DNA of 64,000 bases from JARIHC01 sp035692985 (GCA_035692985.1 DASSHG010000007.1:1-64000); one strand, 5' to 3'. Positions 7,725 to 16,224 are shown, counted from the first letter of the stretch. Program-made: numbers and translations. The notes: a model not told the origin generated them from the letters alone.

Positions 7725-9845
7725 GTGTTAGACCAACTTCTTGAGGGTTTAAATCCGGAGCAGCAGCGGGCCGTTAAAACTACGGAAGGGCCGCTGCTGA
7801 TTCAAGCTGGCGCTGGTTCCGGCAAGACTAAGACGCTAACCCATCGGATCGCCTATCTTATTGCCGCCAAAAAGGCCACGCCGTATAACATTTTGGCAGT
7901 GACGTTTACAAACAAGGCCGCTCGTGAAATGCGCGGACGGGTGGCAGAGCTACTCGGTGAAAATGCTGAGAATCGCGGTTTCATGCCGTTTATGGGCACT
8001 TTTCATGGTATCTGCGTGCGGTTGCTAAGGCAAGACGGCGAGGCAGTCAGCATTCCGCGCAGTTTCGTAATCTTTGACGAAACCGACCGGCAGGCGGCTG
8101 TTAAACAGGTTAGCAAGCAATTAATGATAGATGAAAAGGCATTTCCAGCCCGGGTGCTGAGTAGCCTCATTAGTAGCGCTAAGAACGAGATGATCCGGCC
8201 GGCGGAATATGCCGGCACGGCAGCCAGCCCGGCCCAGCAAACTGCCGCCAAAATATATCCACTATACGAAAAAGCCTTGAAAGATGCCTCGGCTCTCGAT
8301 TTTGACGATCTCATCAACCGCGCTGTCCAAATGCTGGAAACCAAGCCGGAAATCCGTCAAAAATGGCAGCGACAGTTCAAATACATCATGATTGACGAGT
8401 ATCAGGATACCAATGCTGCCCAGTACGCTTTGGTTAATTTGCTGACCAATGAGCACCAGAATATCGCCGTAGTCGGTGACGACTGGCAAAGTATATACAG
8501 TTGGCGCGGCGCTGATTTCCGCAACATCCTGAAATTCGAGAAAGACTACAAGAACTGCACCATCATTAAGCTGGAACAAAATTATCGCAGCACAAGCCAT
8601 ATTCTGGACGCTGCCCACGCTGTGATTACAAAAAATGCCCAGCGCAGCGATAAAAAATTGTGGACAGCCGTAGACGGCGGCCTGCCGGTCCAAGTAGTGC
8701 CGGTCGGTAACGAACGGGCCGAGGGCGAGGCAGTAATCCGGCGAATCCGCGAAGGCGTCGATAGCGGACGCCGGCACTTCCGCGACTACGCCGTTTTGTA
8801 CCGTACCAATGCCCAGAGCCGCTCGATAGAAGAAAACCTGGTGCATTACGGTATCCCGTACCGCATAGTCGGCGGCGTACGCTTTTATGACCGGAAAGAA
8901 ATTAAAGATATAATCGCTTACCTGCGGCTGATTTTCCAGCCGGAAGACCGGGTCAGTTTTGAGAGGATCGTGAATGTTCCAGCCCGCGGCGTCGGTGCCA
9001 AAAGCCTGCAGAATTTCTTTGCCTGGCAAACGGCCGGACAGTTTTCGTTAGAACAAGCCTTAACTGAAGTAGCGAATTGTCCGGATTTAACACCCAAGGC
9101 CCGTAAGGCGCTATCCGAGCTTGGCGATATTATTAACAGTCTGCGCACGGTTAGCCAGGATGCCGCCGTTACGGGATTGATTGATTCACTGTTGCGCCGC
9201 ATCGACTATCTCCACTACCTGGACGATGGCACTCCGCAGGGCGAAGCCCGCCAGGAAAATGTCAAGGAATTACTGAGCGTGGCCCGCGAATACCAGGAGC
9301 TGGGGCTGGACGGCTTTCTAGAAGAAGTTGCCTTGGTCAGCGATCTGGACGGCGCCGACTTTACTAATGATGCCGTGACGCTGATGACATTGCATGCTGC
9401 CAAAGGTTTGGAGTTTCCGGTGGTCTTTATGAGCGGCATGGAAGAGTCAATCTTTCCGCATTCCCGGGCGCTCTACGACCAAGGGGAAATGGAAGAGGAA
9501 CGTCGGCTCTGTTACGTAGGCATGACGCGGGCTAAACAGGAACTTTATATGATATATGCCGCCACCCGGCTGCTCTATGGCGGTTTGCAGCATAATCCAC
9601 CCTCCCGTTTTCTGAGCGAAATCGAAGGTGAATCCCAGGAATTGGGTAATAGTTTTAATGCGGAGCCAGCCCTGCCCGATGAACCGCGCTACGTGCCGGA
9701 CTTGAACGAGGGCGACGGCGTCCGCCATCAGGTATTCGGACAAGGCACCGTATTGGAAGTAGAAGGTGATAACGTAACAGTTTATTTTAAAGGCAAAGGC
9801 GCCCGCAAACTCAATATGTCTTTCGCGCCGCTGGAGAAATTGTAA
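7725..9845 (+). CDS. UvrD/PcrA-type superfamily 1 DNA helicase
   Basis: 706 residues, a 3'-5' ATP-dependent helicase of nucleotide excision or mismatch repair and replication restart. Motif Q is near the N terminus (LNPEQQRAV), Walker A is AGAGSGKT, motif Ic is TFHGICVRLLR, Walker B is IDEYQDTN, and motif III is GDDWQSIYSWRGA. Motif IV (EQNYRST), motif V (MTLHAAKGLEFPVVF) and motif VI (YVGMTRAKQEL) follow. The last ~50 residues (DGVRHQVFGQGTVLEVEGD) match the PcrA C-terminal Tudor-like domain that binds RNA polymerase. The start is GTG 7725; TAAAAT (7713-7718) ends 6 nt before it, so the mRNA is probably leaderless. Confidence 0.96.
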   Translation: MLDQLLEGLNPEQQRAVKTTEGPLLIQAGAGSGKTKTLTHRIAYLIAAKKATPYNILAVTFTNKAAREMRGRVAELLGENAENRGFMPFMGTFHGICVRLLRQDGEAVSIPRSFVIFDETDRQAAVKQVSKQLMIDEKAFPARVLSSLISSAKNEMIRPAEYAGTAASPAQQTAAKIYPLYEKALKDASALDFDDLINRAVQMLETKPEIRQKWQRQFKYIMIDEYQDTNAAQYALVNLLTNEHQNIAVVGDDWQSIYSWRGADFRNILKFEKDYKNCTIIKLEQNYRSTSHILDAAHAVITKNAQRSDKKLWTAVDGGLPVQVVPVGNERAEGEAVIRRIREGVDSGRRHFRDYAVLYRTNAQSRSIEENLVHYGIPYRIVGGVRFYDRKEIKDIIAYLRLIFQPEDRVSFERIVNVPARGVGAKSLQNFFAWQTAGQFSLEQALTEVANCPDLTPKARKALSELGDIINSLRTVSQDAAVTGLIDSLLRRIDYLHYLDDGTPQGEARQENVKELLSVAREYQELGLDGFLEEVALVSDLDGADFTNDAVTLMTLHAAKGLEFPVVFMSGMEESIFPHSRALYDQGEMEEERRLCYVGMTRAKQELYMIYAATRLLYGGLQHNPPSRFLSEIEGESQELGNSFNAEPALPDEPRYVPDLNEGDGVRHQVFGQGTVLEVEGDNVTVYFKGKGARKLNMSFAPLEKL

Positions 9846-9874
9846 GGAAGCTGTAGACAGCTGGATATCTTTGC

Positions 9875-9941
9875 TACAATAAGAGTCACGGCCTTAAAAG
9901 GGGTAGCTGATACCGTCCGGGAACCTTGGCCTGCTTGAGAT
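9875..9941 (+). promoter_or_regulatory. Promoter box and short leader of the Rpf/YabE-like gene
   Basis: TACAAT (9875-9880) fits a -10 box. The transcribed leader would be about 55 nt, including GGTA-GCTGA-TACC and a weaker GGCCTT...AACCTTGGCC pairing. No clear Shine-Dalgarno sequence is present. Confidence 0.4.
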
Positions 9942-11189
9942 ATGCAGAAAAGACTAAAGATATTCCGTTTACGTTTCCGTCGTTTTCGCCGCCGCAATTT
10001 GCCGCAGAACACCGACGAACTGAAAACTATGAGCCGGCACCCGCACGCCGTGCCGGTTATTACCTTTGCCGTACTTATCTTTTTGACGGCTGGGATTTAT
10101 TTAGTTGCCAGGCAGACACACCATATACCGCCGCATCAAAAAGCTTTTGTAGTCATAGTTTCTTATAACCATACGAAACAGATTGTGCCGAGTCATCGCC
10201 AAACGGTCGGCCAGCTACTGGCAAAATTACACATCCCGTTATCCCAGGGCGATGTAGTAGAACCGGCCGCCAATACTGTTATCAGGCAAGACGATTTCCG
10301 TATAAACGTATATCAGGCCGTGCCGGTCCAGGTGGTCGACGGCGTCCAGAAAACATTTGCTTTTAGCGCCGCTACCACGCCGCGGGCCATCGCCCAGCAA
10401 ACGGGCCAGCATGTTAATGCCGAAGACTGGGTTAATACCGTGCCGTCACAAGACTTTGTCCAGTCGGGCGCGATTGGCGAGCAGGTGGTAATTGACCGGG
10501 CAACACCAGTCAATGTCGACCTGTATGGCACGCCGGTCGTTCTGCGCACCCATGCTAAAACTGTCGGCGGAATGATGAAAGAAAAAAATATTGTACTGAC
10601 CAAACAGGACCATTTAAGCGTGCCGCAGAATACTCCGATTACGCCCGGTATGCAAATAGCTTTCTTGCGTACTGGTACCAAGACCGAGACCATAAAAGAA
10701 GTTATTCCTACGCCCGTCCAGAAAATCAATGACAATTCCCTGGCTTACGGAACGCAAGCTGTCCGCCAGCAGGGGTCACCTGGCGAGCAGACCGTGACTT
10801 ATCAGATCCAACTTAACAATAACGTGGAGACTGGCCGGACAATCATACAAAAAGTCATTACTAAAAATCCGGTAACGCAGATCGTAGTCATCGGAACCAA
10901 CCTCAGCGGCATCAAAGGCGACATGGCGCTGGCTGGGATTGGGCCAGGAGATTATAAATACGCCGACTATATTATTAGCCATGAATCCGGCTGGCGGCCA
11001 AACGCCGGCAATGCCAGCGGTGCTTATGGCCTCTGCCAAGCGTTGCCGGGATCTAAGATGGCCAGTGCCGGCGGCGACTGGGCAACCAACCCAATCACCC
11101 AGCTAAGGTGGTGTAACGGTTACGCCGTAGGACGCTACGGCAGCTGGGCGGCGGCTTATAACCACTGGCTGGCTACCAGTAACTGGTAG
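9942..11189 (+). CDS. YabE/Rpf-like cell-wall hydrolase (DUF348-G5-transglycosylase-like)
   Basis: 415 residues. A very basic N terminus (RLRFRRFRRR) precedes one transmembrane segment (about residues 36-52). Repeated ~60-residue DUF348-type segments follow (for example NHTKQIVPSHRQTVGQLLAKL), then a G5-like domain (about 265-325, with QQGSPGEQTVTYQI). The C-terminal ~85 residues (YADYIISHESGWRPNAGNASGAYG) look like a lysozyme or lytic-transglycosylase fold, with Glu in SHESGW as the likely catalytic acid. This is the architecture of B. subtilis YabE and actinobacterial resuscitation-promoting factors, which cut peptidoglycan outside the cell. rsmA follows 8 bp later, the same yabE-ksgA neighbourhood seen in Firmicutes. 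Confidence 0.9.
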   Translation: MQKRLKIFRLRFRRFRRRNLPQNTDELKTMSRHPHAVPVITFAVLIFLTAGIYLVARQTHHIPPHQKAFVVIVSYNHTKQIVPSHRQTVGQLLAKLHIPLSQGDVVEPAANTVIRQDDFRINVYQAVPVQVVDGVQKTFAFSAATTPRAIAQQTGQHVNAEDWVNTVPSQDFVQSGAIGEQVVIDRATPVNVDLYGTPVVLRTHAKTVGGMMKEKNIVLTKQDHLSVPQNTPITPGMQIAFLRTGTKTETIKEVIPTPVQKINDNSLAYGTQAVRQQGSPGEQTVTYQIQLNNNVETGRTIIQKVITKNPVTQIVVIGTNLSGIKGDMALAGIGPGDYKYADYIISHESGWRPNAGNASGAYGLCQALPGSKMASAGGDWATNPITQLRWCNGYAVGRYGSWAAAYNHWLATSNW

Positions 11190-11197
11190 GTAGCGCG

Positions 11198-11977
11198 GTG
11201 GCCCAATCGAGCCAGTTGCCGGATAAATCACTGGGTCAGCACTGGCTGCGCGATGAAGCGGCGTTGTCGGCCATGTGCGAGGAGGCCGGGTTGCAACCAG
11301 ACGACACAGTGCTGGAAATCGGACCGGGGCTCGGCTCGTTGACTGAATTGTTAGTGCGGCATGCCAAGCAAGTTGTAGCTGTTGAGTTCGACAAAAAACT
11401 GGCCGCCGGCTTGTCAGGCCGTGTTCCAGCTGCCAATTTACAGACGGTTTCGGAGGATATACTACGCTTTGACCTGACGTCTCTGCCGCCGGATTATAAG
11501 ATTGTGGCCAACATACCATATTACCTAACCAGCAAGTTGCTCCGTGTTATCAGCGAAACGCCGAACCCGCCGGTCCAGGCCGCGATTTTGGTACAAAAAG
11601 AGGTCGCCAAACGAGTAGCGGCTGGGCCAGGCGACATGTCGCTGCTCAGCGTCACCGCCCAATTTTACTGGCAGGTTAGCCTGGGGCGGGAGGTGGCCGC
11701 CGAGCTGTTTGAACCGCCACCGAAAGTCGACTCACAAATCTTGGTTCTGAAGCACCGGCCAAAGCCGTTATTTGAGGTTGAGGTGAAAGCTTTCTTCCGT
11801 CTGGTCAAGGCCGGCTTCTCCCAGCGCCGCAAAACTTTATTGAATTCCCTCAGCAGCGGGCTCCACCTAAGCCGCGAAGATACCACGGAATTGCTACGAA
11901 AAGCCGATATAGACCCCAGCCGCCGGCCCCAGACTCTCAGTCTCCAAGAATGGGCCAAACTTTATACCGTTTTTTGA
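11198..11977 (+). CDS. rsmA: 16S rRNA dimethyladenosine transferase
   Basis: 259 residues. It dimethylates the two adjacent adenosines in helix 45 of 16S rRNA during small-subunit assembly. Visible are SLGQHWLRD, the SAM-binding VLEIGPGLGSLTELL, the acidic ribose-binding VAVEFDKKL and the catalytic NIPYYLTS. The C-terminal helical domain includes FSQRRKTLLNSL. The start is GTG 11198, 8 bp after the stop of the YabE-like gene, so co-transcription is likely. Confidence 0.96.
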   Translation: MAQSSQLPDKSLGQHWLRDEAALSAMCEEAGLQPDDTVLEIGPGLGSLTELLVRHAKQVVAVEFDKKLAAGLSGRVPAANLQTVSEDILRFDLTSLPPDYKIVANIPYYLTSKLLRVISETPNPPVQAAILVQKEVAKRVAAGPGDMSLLSVTAQFYWQVSLGREVAAELFEPPPKVDSQILVLKHRPKPLFEVEVKAFFRLVKAGFSQRRKTLLNSLSSGLHLSREDTTELLRKADIDPSRRPQTLSLQEWAKLYTVF

Positions 11978-11987
11978 CAATATATGG

Positions 11988-12002
11988 TATAATAGTAACA
12001 TG
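11988..12002 (+). promoter_or_regulatory. Leaderless promoter of the 127-residue protein
   Basis: TATAAT (11988-11993) ends exactly 6 nt before ATG 12000, so transcription would start at or next to the A of the start codon. The TTGACA at 11974-11979 is only 8 bp from the -10 box and cannot be its -35 element. Confidence 0.6.
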
Positions 12003-12383
12003 GAACGAGTTGAAGAAACGTTGGAGTTCAAAAGATACGCGGCAAGCTGTGGTGAGCAAATGCGTCTGGACGGCAAGGTAAGGCGCGGGGCTGCCATACA
12101 GCTAGCGCAGCTCTTACCCAAGAAAGCGTATGTCTATAGGCATGCGCCTCCATCCATAAAAGCGGGAATTTACGCAGTGTGGGCTACTGCCGCCGGCGCA
12201 AAACTATTTGAAGCAGAAGTAACTTATTCTGAGACAAAGGAATTCAGGGAAGGAAATAACCTAGTCGGAATAGTCGGCCCTGACGCAAGCCTATTAGTAA
12301 GCAACACCTCCAGTGATGAAGACATGGAGCATTTGATCAGCTCCTATAAGGAAGGACGGGAGCATGCCCTGCTCAATATTTGA
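12000..12383 (+). CDS. Small soluble protein of unknown function
   Basis: 127 residues with no family I recognise. The sequence looks globular and mixed alpha/beta, with no signal peptide or membrane segment. Codon use resembles the small lineage-specific proteins in this window more than the GC-rich housekeeping genes. It is transcribed from its own leaderless promoter, and the MarR-type regulator follows after 30 bp. The two may be functionally linked, but this rests on proximity only. Confidence 0.75.
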   Translation: MERVEETLEFKRYAASCGEQMRLDGKVRRGAAIQLAQLLPKKAYVYRHAPPSIKAGIYAVWATAAGAKLFEAEVTYSETKEFREGNNLVGIVGPDASLLVSNTSSDEDMEHLISSYKEGREHALLNI

Positions 12384-12407
12384 CGTGTTAAGTATCAGGT
12401 CTACAAT
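12377..12407 (+). promoter_or_regulatory. Promoter of the MarR gene overlapping a palindromic site
   Basis: TTGACG (12380-12385), a 16-bp spacer and TACAAT (12402-12407) form a good sigma-70 promoter, and ATG follows after 6 nt. The stretch 12377-12394 (TATTTGACGTGTTAAGTA) matches the palindrome TACTTAACATGTTAAGTA at 15 of 18 positions and covers the -35 box, as expected for repression by a dimeric regulator. Confidence 0.6.
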
Positions 12408-12413
12408 AACAGT

Positions 12414-12878
12414 ATGGGGCCAACCAACAACCTCAGTTATCTGATCCAGCACCTGGCTTCCGTAATGGGCCGCCAGACCGATCAGGTATTACAGGAACAG
12501 CTCGGCATCGGCTTATCGCAGTTCAAGATCCTGATGGTATTGGAGTGGAATCCGCGCGTCCAGCAAAAAGCTATTGCCGACGCGCTCGGCCAGACCGAAT
12601 CAAGCATCAGCCGCCAACTCAATCTGCTGAAAGACAAAAAACTATTGGTTACCAAGCCGGATCCGCAAAACCGGCGCCGGCATATCACCACGCCTACGCC
12701 GCGCGGCATGCGAGTCACGGAAGCGGCTAATGCCATCATGCGCCGCAGCTTAGGCTCAGAGTTCGCCAGTCTGGGGGATGACCGGTTAATACGATTAGCG
12801 ACAGGTTTACAGCAGCTGCACCGCATCGTTTGCCAGCCCGGTAAAACCGGCGCCTGCGACCACCCGCTGGGACTATAG
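12414..12878 (+). CDS. MarR-family transcriptional regulator
   Basis: 154 residues. A winged helix-turn-helix spans about residues 38-98: QQKAIADALGQTESSISRQL is the HTH, and the wing is NRRRHITTPTPRG. Flanking helices suit dimerisation. MarR proteins bind short palindromes as dimers and often repress their own gene; a palindrome overlaps this gene's -35 box. The C terminus has two cysteines (RIVCQPGKTGACD) that could sense redox state or metal, but this is only suggestive. The mRNA is probably leaderless. Its targets are unknown. Confidence 0.88.
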   Translation: MGPTNNLSYLIQHLASVMGRQTDQVLQEQLGIGLSQFKILMVLEWNPRVQQKAIADALGQTESSISRQLNLLKDKKLLVTKPDPQNRRRHITTPTPRGMRVTEAANAIMRRSLGSEFASLGDDRLIRLATGLQQLHRIVCQPGKTGACDHPLGL

Positions 12879-12923
12879 GTCCAGGAACTGTATAGTGATA
12901 CCATAAACTGAAAAGGAGTTCTG

Positions 12924-13049
12924 ATGAGCAACTACAAATTATCAGGTGGCGCGACATTCTGGTACTACTTCATAAACATTTTCACATTCGCTTCGTTATA
13001 TTTCATTAAAGTCGCCGTGAAGAAGGCTTTGACAGAAGTCGAAAAGTAA
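12924..13049 (+). CDS. 41-residue membrane protein
   Basis: AAAAGGAG lies 6 nt before ATG 12924. The 41-codon frame begins MSNYKLSGGATFWYYFINIF and continues through a hydrophobic helix into a charged tail ending TEVEK. One transmembrane helix (about residues 10-31) with a Lys/Glu-rich C terminus is predicted. The strong ribosome-binding site, complete frame and following hairpin argue that it is real. Function is unknown; small single-helix proteins often modulate membrane complexes. Confidence 0.7.
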   Translation: MSNYKLSGGATFWYYFINIFTFASLYFIKVAVKKALTEVEK

Positions 13050-13052
13050 GCA

Positions 13053-13080
13053 AAAACCCGCTAGAACCATTAGCGTTTCT
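13053..13080 (+). terminator. Possible terminator after the small membrane protein
   Basis: CGCTA (13060-13064) pairs with TAGCG (13071-13075) across a 6-nt loop, flanked by an A run and TTTCTT. It is a weak stem placed just before the tmRNA promoter. Confidence 0.4.
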
Positions 13081-13109
13081 TGTGTAGAAGTGTTATAATG
13101 TTTAGTTAC

Positions 13110-13507
13110 GGGGCTGAATTTTAAGCTCGACGTTGGACTTTATCGGTTATATCAGCAGGTCGCTTGTCAGCGTATAGGCAATCTTTTTAGATGCAACTTC
13201 TAAAATTCGCGACGCTAAGGTAGCTGTAGCAAACTTGTTTGCACGCAGTGACTTCGCGCTCGCACCAGCTGTTTAATTATTTAAACAGCCGTGCCGCGTG
13301 TGACGCCAGATAATGCAAAGGCACGCTATATTTTCTGGACGCTCGACTAGAACTGTCCTAGCTAGTCGCTAAGACTTTGGACTTTGAGGAATGGTTTTTT
13401 GGTCATTTACCGGCCAGACCTCGAGATATTTTAAATGACCTAAGCCTGTAGACGATTAACCACAGATAAACCGGCGGACGTGGGGGCAGTACCCACCAGC
13501 TCCACCA
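13110..13507 (+). ncRNA. ssrA: Transfer-messenger RNA
   Basis: The 5' end GGGGCTG (13110-13116) pairs with CAGCTCC near the 3' end (one G-U), followed by ACCA, giving the tRNA-like acceptor. The tag frame starts at GCA 13229, in the context GTAGCAAAC also found in E. coli, and ends at TAA 13274-13276. It encodes ANLFARSDFALAPAV. The stop lies in the 5' arm of a hairpin (GCTGTTTAA / TTTAAACAGC), as in other tmRNAs. TATAAT at 13094-13099 fits the promoter. The T-arm GTGGG-GGCAGTA-CCCAC lacks the usual TTCRA loop, and the tag ends in APAV rather than ALAA. The RNA rescues stalled ribosomes with SmpB, which is not in this window. Confidence 0.9.
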
Positions 13508-13541
13508 AAAACGCATCAGTTCGCACTGGTGTTTTTTTGAT
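13505..13541 (+). terminator. tmRNA terminator
   Basis: ATCAG / CTGGT (one T-G) around TTCGCA is flanked by AAAAAC on the left and GTTTTTTT on the right, so the A and T runs extend the stem and supply the T tract. Confidence 0.7.
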
Positions 13542-13600
13542 TTTGCTTGTGCTTGCCAATCATCCCCAGGAGGAGTTTAATAGCCTCGAAGGAGTATTTT

Positions 13601-14311
13601 ATGGATTACGAACGGCTTGATAAATCAATAGAGGCAGTGGATCGTCAGGATCAGAAGAGAGTAGAACAGCAAGCGAAGTCGCAAGCTCGCTTAGCCAAAC
13701 GCAACCAACGTCGACAGGAACGAGCGGCTCCTTATGCTGAACTTGGAGCCAGGAATCAAGCAATATACGACCGAACCAGCGTCTTGGCTGGAGTACTTCC
13801 CCCTATATCGAAACCACGTAAAGGCGATCCACACGCCAAGACGTTTCATCAGGTGAGCATAGTGCTCGGACCGGCAAAGCCGACATCCACGACACCAGAT
13901 CATATGGTAGTTGCTACAGTGTCAACTCATCAGTGGACGTACAATGGTGAGCCACTCAAGCGGGCAGACTTCAGTTTTCTTGCCACGGATTGTTATGCGG
14001 CAGTTACGTTACAAAATAATCTAACCGCGCATCCGGCGTGGCCATACCACGAACTCGGAAATGAAAGTTGCTACGTAACCGGCTTAGACGGCGAACTTTC
14101 CGAACATATTAGAGAAAATGTATCAGACGGAGCATTTAGCCCGATAAAAGCGTTTCGTAAAGTCGCTAACTTAAGAGAGATAGATAAGCGTTTAATGAAC
14201 CTGGAAACGTCCATGGATATGATAGATAGCGCTGCCCGGAATCCAGAATTGAATCCAGTGCTGGCGCACGCACTAGAAACCAGCAGCACTGCGGAATCGC
14301 AGACAGCCTAG
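13601..14311 (+). CDS. Protein of unknown function with basic coiled N terminus
   Basis: 236 residues. ATG 13601 is chosen because CGAAGGAG precedes it by 8 nt; an in-frame start at 13547 lies upstream of that site. Residues 1-50 form a Lys/Arg/Gln/Glu-rich helix, probably a coiled coil. The middle (about 75-170) looks like a compact alpha/beta domain. The C-terminal ~50 residues are helical with a disordered end. There is no signal peptide or membrane helix. I do not recognise a family. Confidence 0.75.
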   Translation: MDYERLDKSIEAVDRQDQKRVEQQAKSQARLAKRNQRRQERAAPYAELGARNQAIYDRTSVLAGVLPPISKPRKGDPHAKTFHQVSIVLGPAKPTSTTPDHMVVATVSTHQWTYNGEPLKRADFSFLATDCYAAVTLQNNLTAHPAWPYHELGNESCYVTGLDGELSEHIRENVSDGAFSPIKAFRKVANLREIDKRLMNLETSMDMIDSAARNPELNPVLAHALETSSTAESQTA

Positions 14312-14341
14312 CAGAGCTCAGGATGACAGACTATATTAGCT

Positions 14342-14944
14342 ATGAGTAAAGAAGTTGTGGCTCTGGATATTGATGACGTGGTAGTCAGGCACGTTGAAGG
14401 TTTCATAAGGTGGAGTAATGATACATGGGGTACGGAGCTTACGGTTGAGGAATACTCGGAAGCATGGCACGAACTCTGGAACATAGCGCCGGAAGAAGTA
14501 GAGGAACGAAAAAAATTATTTTTCACTGACGAAATAGTTGGAGAGTTCGAAACTATCGAGGGTGCCGGCGAGGGCATCCTCGCTTTAGCCGGACTTAAAA
14601 AGATAATTGGTGTTACATCTCGCCGGGAAAGTTTACGGGCTGTAACGGAAAATACCTTGGAAATTATTGCACCTGGAGCGATTGGTGAAATTATATTTGC
14701 TACATATTTCAAGGAAGGACAGAAAGTAACTCGTTCCAAGGCAGAAATATGTTCCGAAATAGGAGCGACACATTTAATCGACGATCAATTGAAACATTGC
14801 TTGGCTGTTAGCCAGGTAGACGTTGGCGCTGTGCTATTTGGCGACTATCCATGGAATAGAGATGGTGCTGAACTCCCTGAAAATATCGTGAGGGCAAGAG
14901 ATTGGCAAGAAACGATAAGTCATTTTAGCGCTGGAACCGATTAA
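14342..14944 (+). CDS. HAD-superfamily 5'-nucleotidase-like hydrolase
   Basis: 200 residues. HAD motif I is ALDIDDVVV (DxDxV; the first Asp is the nucleophile). Motif II is probably Thr in GVTSRRES, with Lys in RSKAEICSEIG, and motif III is LIDDQLKHC. The compact helical cap between motifs I and II and the length resemble 5'(3')-deoxyribonucleotidases (NT5C type) and related small phosphatases, so it probably dephosphorylates a nucleotide or small phosphoester. It stands after an unknown gene and converges with the membrane protein at 14950. Confidence 0.8.
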   Translation: MSKEVVALDIDDVVVRHVEGFIRWSNDTWGTELTVEEYSEAWHELWNIAPEEVEERKKLFFTDEIVGEFETIEGAGEGILALAGLKKIIGVTSRRESLRAVTENTLEIIAPGAIGEIIFATYFKEGQKVTRSKAEICSEIGATHLIDDQLKHCLAVSQVDVGAVLFGDYPWNRDGAELPENIVRARDWQETISHFSAGTD

Positions 14945-14949
14945 AAGAT

Positions 14950-15390
14950 TTAAGCCGCGGGAGCTTGGGGCGCGGTAGGCGCTGCTGGCGCGCTAGGTGT
15001 AGCGGTGTCTGGACCGGCCTGACTGCCCTTGTAGGTGGCGTCGCCGAAGCCGAGCATTAGGTAGCCAATGACTGAGAACAGCCATAGGCCAATGACGCCG
15101 AAAACATCGCTTTTACCGAAAGCTTTAGCGATATCTATTGACACAACCAGAGAAACAACAATGTTCACGAGAGGAATGATATAGAGGATCACCCACCAAC
15201 CTGAACGGCCGGCGACTTTCACCAGGGTGTAAATATTATAGATCGGAATAATTGCTGCCCAGCCTGGACGTCCAGCTTTTTGGAAAGTGGCCCACATGCC
15301 GGCGATGGCCAAAATGGCAATAATCAGCCACACAACTATCCAGGTACCGGCAAAAACTCCGGCGCTTGATGCTACTGTTGAAATATTCAT
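14950..15390 (-). CDS. DUF5684-like multi-pass membrane protein
   Basis: 146 residues. It starts with a hydrophobic helix (about 12-33), followed by FQKAGRPGWAAIIPIYNIYTL. That pattern, with a second GRSGWWVILYIIPLVNIV, is typical of small membrane proteins annotated as DUF5684 or signal-peptidase-associated. Three to four membrane helices precede an Ala/Pro-rich hydrophilic tail. Function is unknown. Its leader region lies back to back with the FKBP gene. Confidence 0.8.
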   Translation of the reverse strand: MNISTVASSAGVFAGTWIVVWLIIAILAIAGMWATFQKAGRPGWAAIIPIYNIYTLVKVAGRSGWWVILYIIPLVNIVVSLVVSIDIAKAFGKSDVFGVIGLWLFSVIGYLMLGFGDATYKGSQAGPDTATPSAPAAPTAPQAPAA

Positions 15391-15458
15391 TTTGGGTCTC
15401 CGATTAGGTTTATGGTTATAAGTGTACGCTGAAGCAGCAGATTTTTACAACATTTTTT

Positions 15459-16163
15459 GTGATTTGGTATCATACTTATGTAAAGGTTTGTAATATATTG
15501 AGGTTAACAAAAAGAAAGATTATCATCATTTCGGGTAGTGCCGCGGCAGCAGTAATTATCGTCGCCGGCGGTCTGTTGTGGCACGGTCACCATCACCACG
15601 CTAAACAACTCTCGGACACTAAAACAACCAGTAACCCGAATATTTCATTAAACCAAGACTCATCAGATAGTTCCGGCGGTCTGAACGTTAGCGGCCAGGC
15701 GTCCAATCTAGGCCAGCTCGGTAACGACCAATCCCAAAAAAACCAAGGCGGCTCATCCGGTAACTCATCGTCCGGCTCAAGCGGCGTCGATCCTTCAAGT
15801 TTTGCCCAATACAATAAGTACCAAAACAATAAAGATGCTCTGTTTGGCGATATTCAGAAAGGTACCGGCGCCGCTCTGACGAGTGGCAAACAAGCCAATG
15901 TTTATTACAAGGGCTGGTTGACTAATGGCGCGTTGATTGACCAATCGTCGGTCAGCTCCTCCGGCCAGCCGCAGCCGTTCAACTTTACGATGGGGGCACA
16001 TCAAGTTATCCCCGGCTGGGAAGAGGGGCTCTATGGCATGCAGGCCGGCGGCACACGGCTGATTATTATTCCACCAGCCGTCGGTTATGGCTCCCAGGCA
16101 CATGGCTCGGTCCCAGCAAATTCCGTACTGGTTTTTGAGGTGCAGCTACTGAGTGTCCAATAG
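15459..16163 (+). CDS. Membrane-anchored FKBP-type peptidyl-prolyl isomerase
   Basis: Up to 234 residues from GTG 15459; an alternative is TTG 15498 (221 residues), and the true start is uncertain because no Shine-Dalgarno sequence is visible. A basic segment then one hydrophobic helix (ISGSAAAAVIIVAGGLLW) is followed by a His-rich patch and a Ser/Asn/Gly/Gln-rich linker. The C-terminal ~110 residues are an FKBP domain: GKQANVYYKGWLTNGALID, FNFTMGAHQVIPGWEEGLYGM, GGTRLIIIPPAVGYG and SVLVFEVQLLSV. The Tyr, Asp, Trp and Ile/Phe pocket residues are in place, so it should catalyse proline isomerisation of exported proteins outside the membrane. Confidence 0.92.
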   Translation: MIWYHTYVKVCNILRLTKRKIIIISGSAAAAVIIVAGGLLWHGHHHHAKQLSDTKTTSNPNISLNQDSSDSSGGLNVSGQASNLGQLGNDQSQKNQGGSSGNSSSGSSGVDPSSFAQYNKYQNNKDALFGDIQKGTGAALTSGKQANVYYKGWLTNGALIDQSSVSSSGQPQPFNFTMGAHQVIPGWEEGLYGMQAGGTRLIIIPPAVGYGSQAHGSVPANSVLVFEVQLLSVQ

Positions 16164-16224
16164 CAATGGCTTGACCACTGCGCTTATGCTTGGATAGAGC
16201 CAGTAGCTAAGCTACTATAAAACT

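Noticed and set aside
11974..11993. TTGACA and TATAAT as a complete promoter before the gene at 12000
   Set aside because: The spacer is only 8 bp, too short for one sigma-70 promoter. Only the -10 box was kept.
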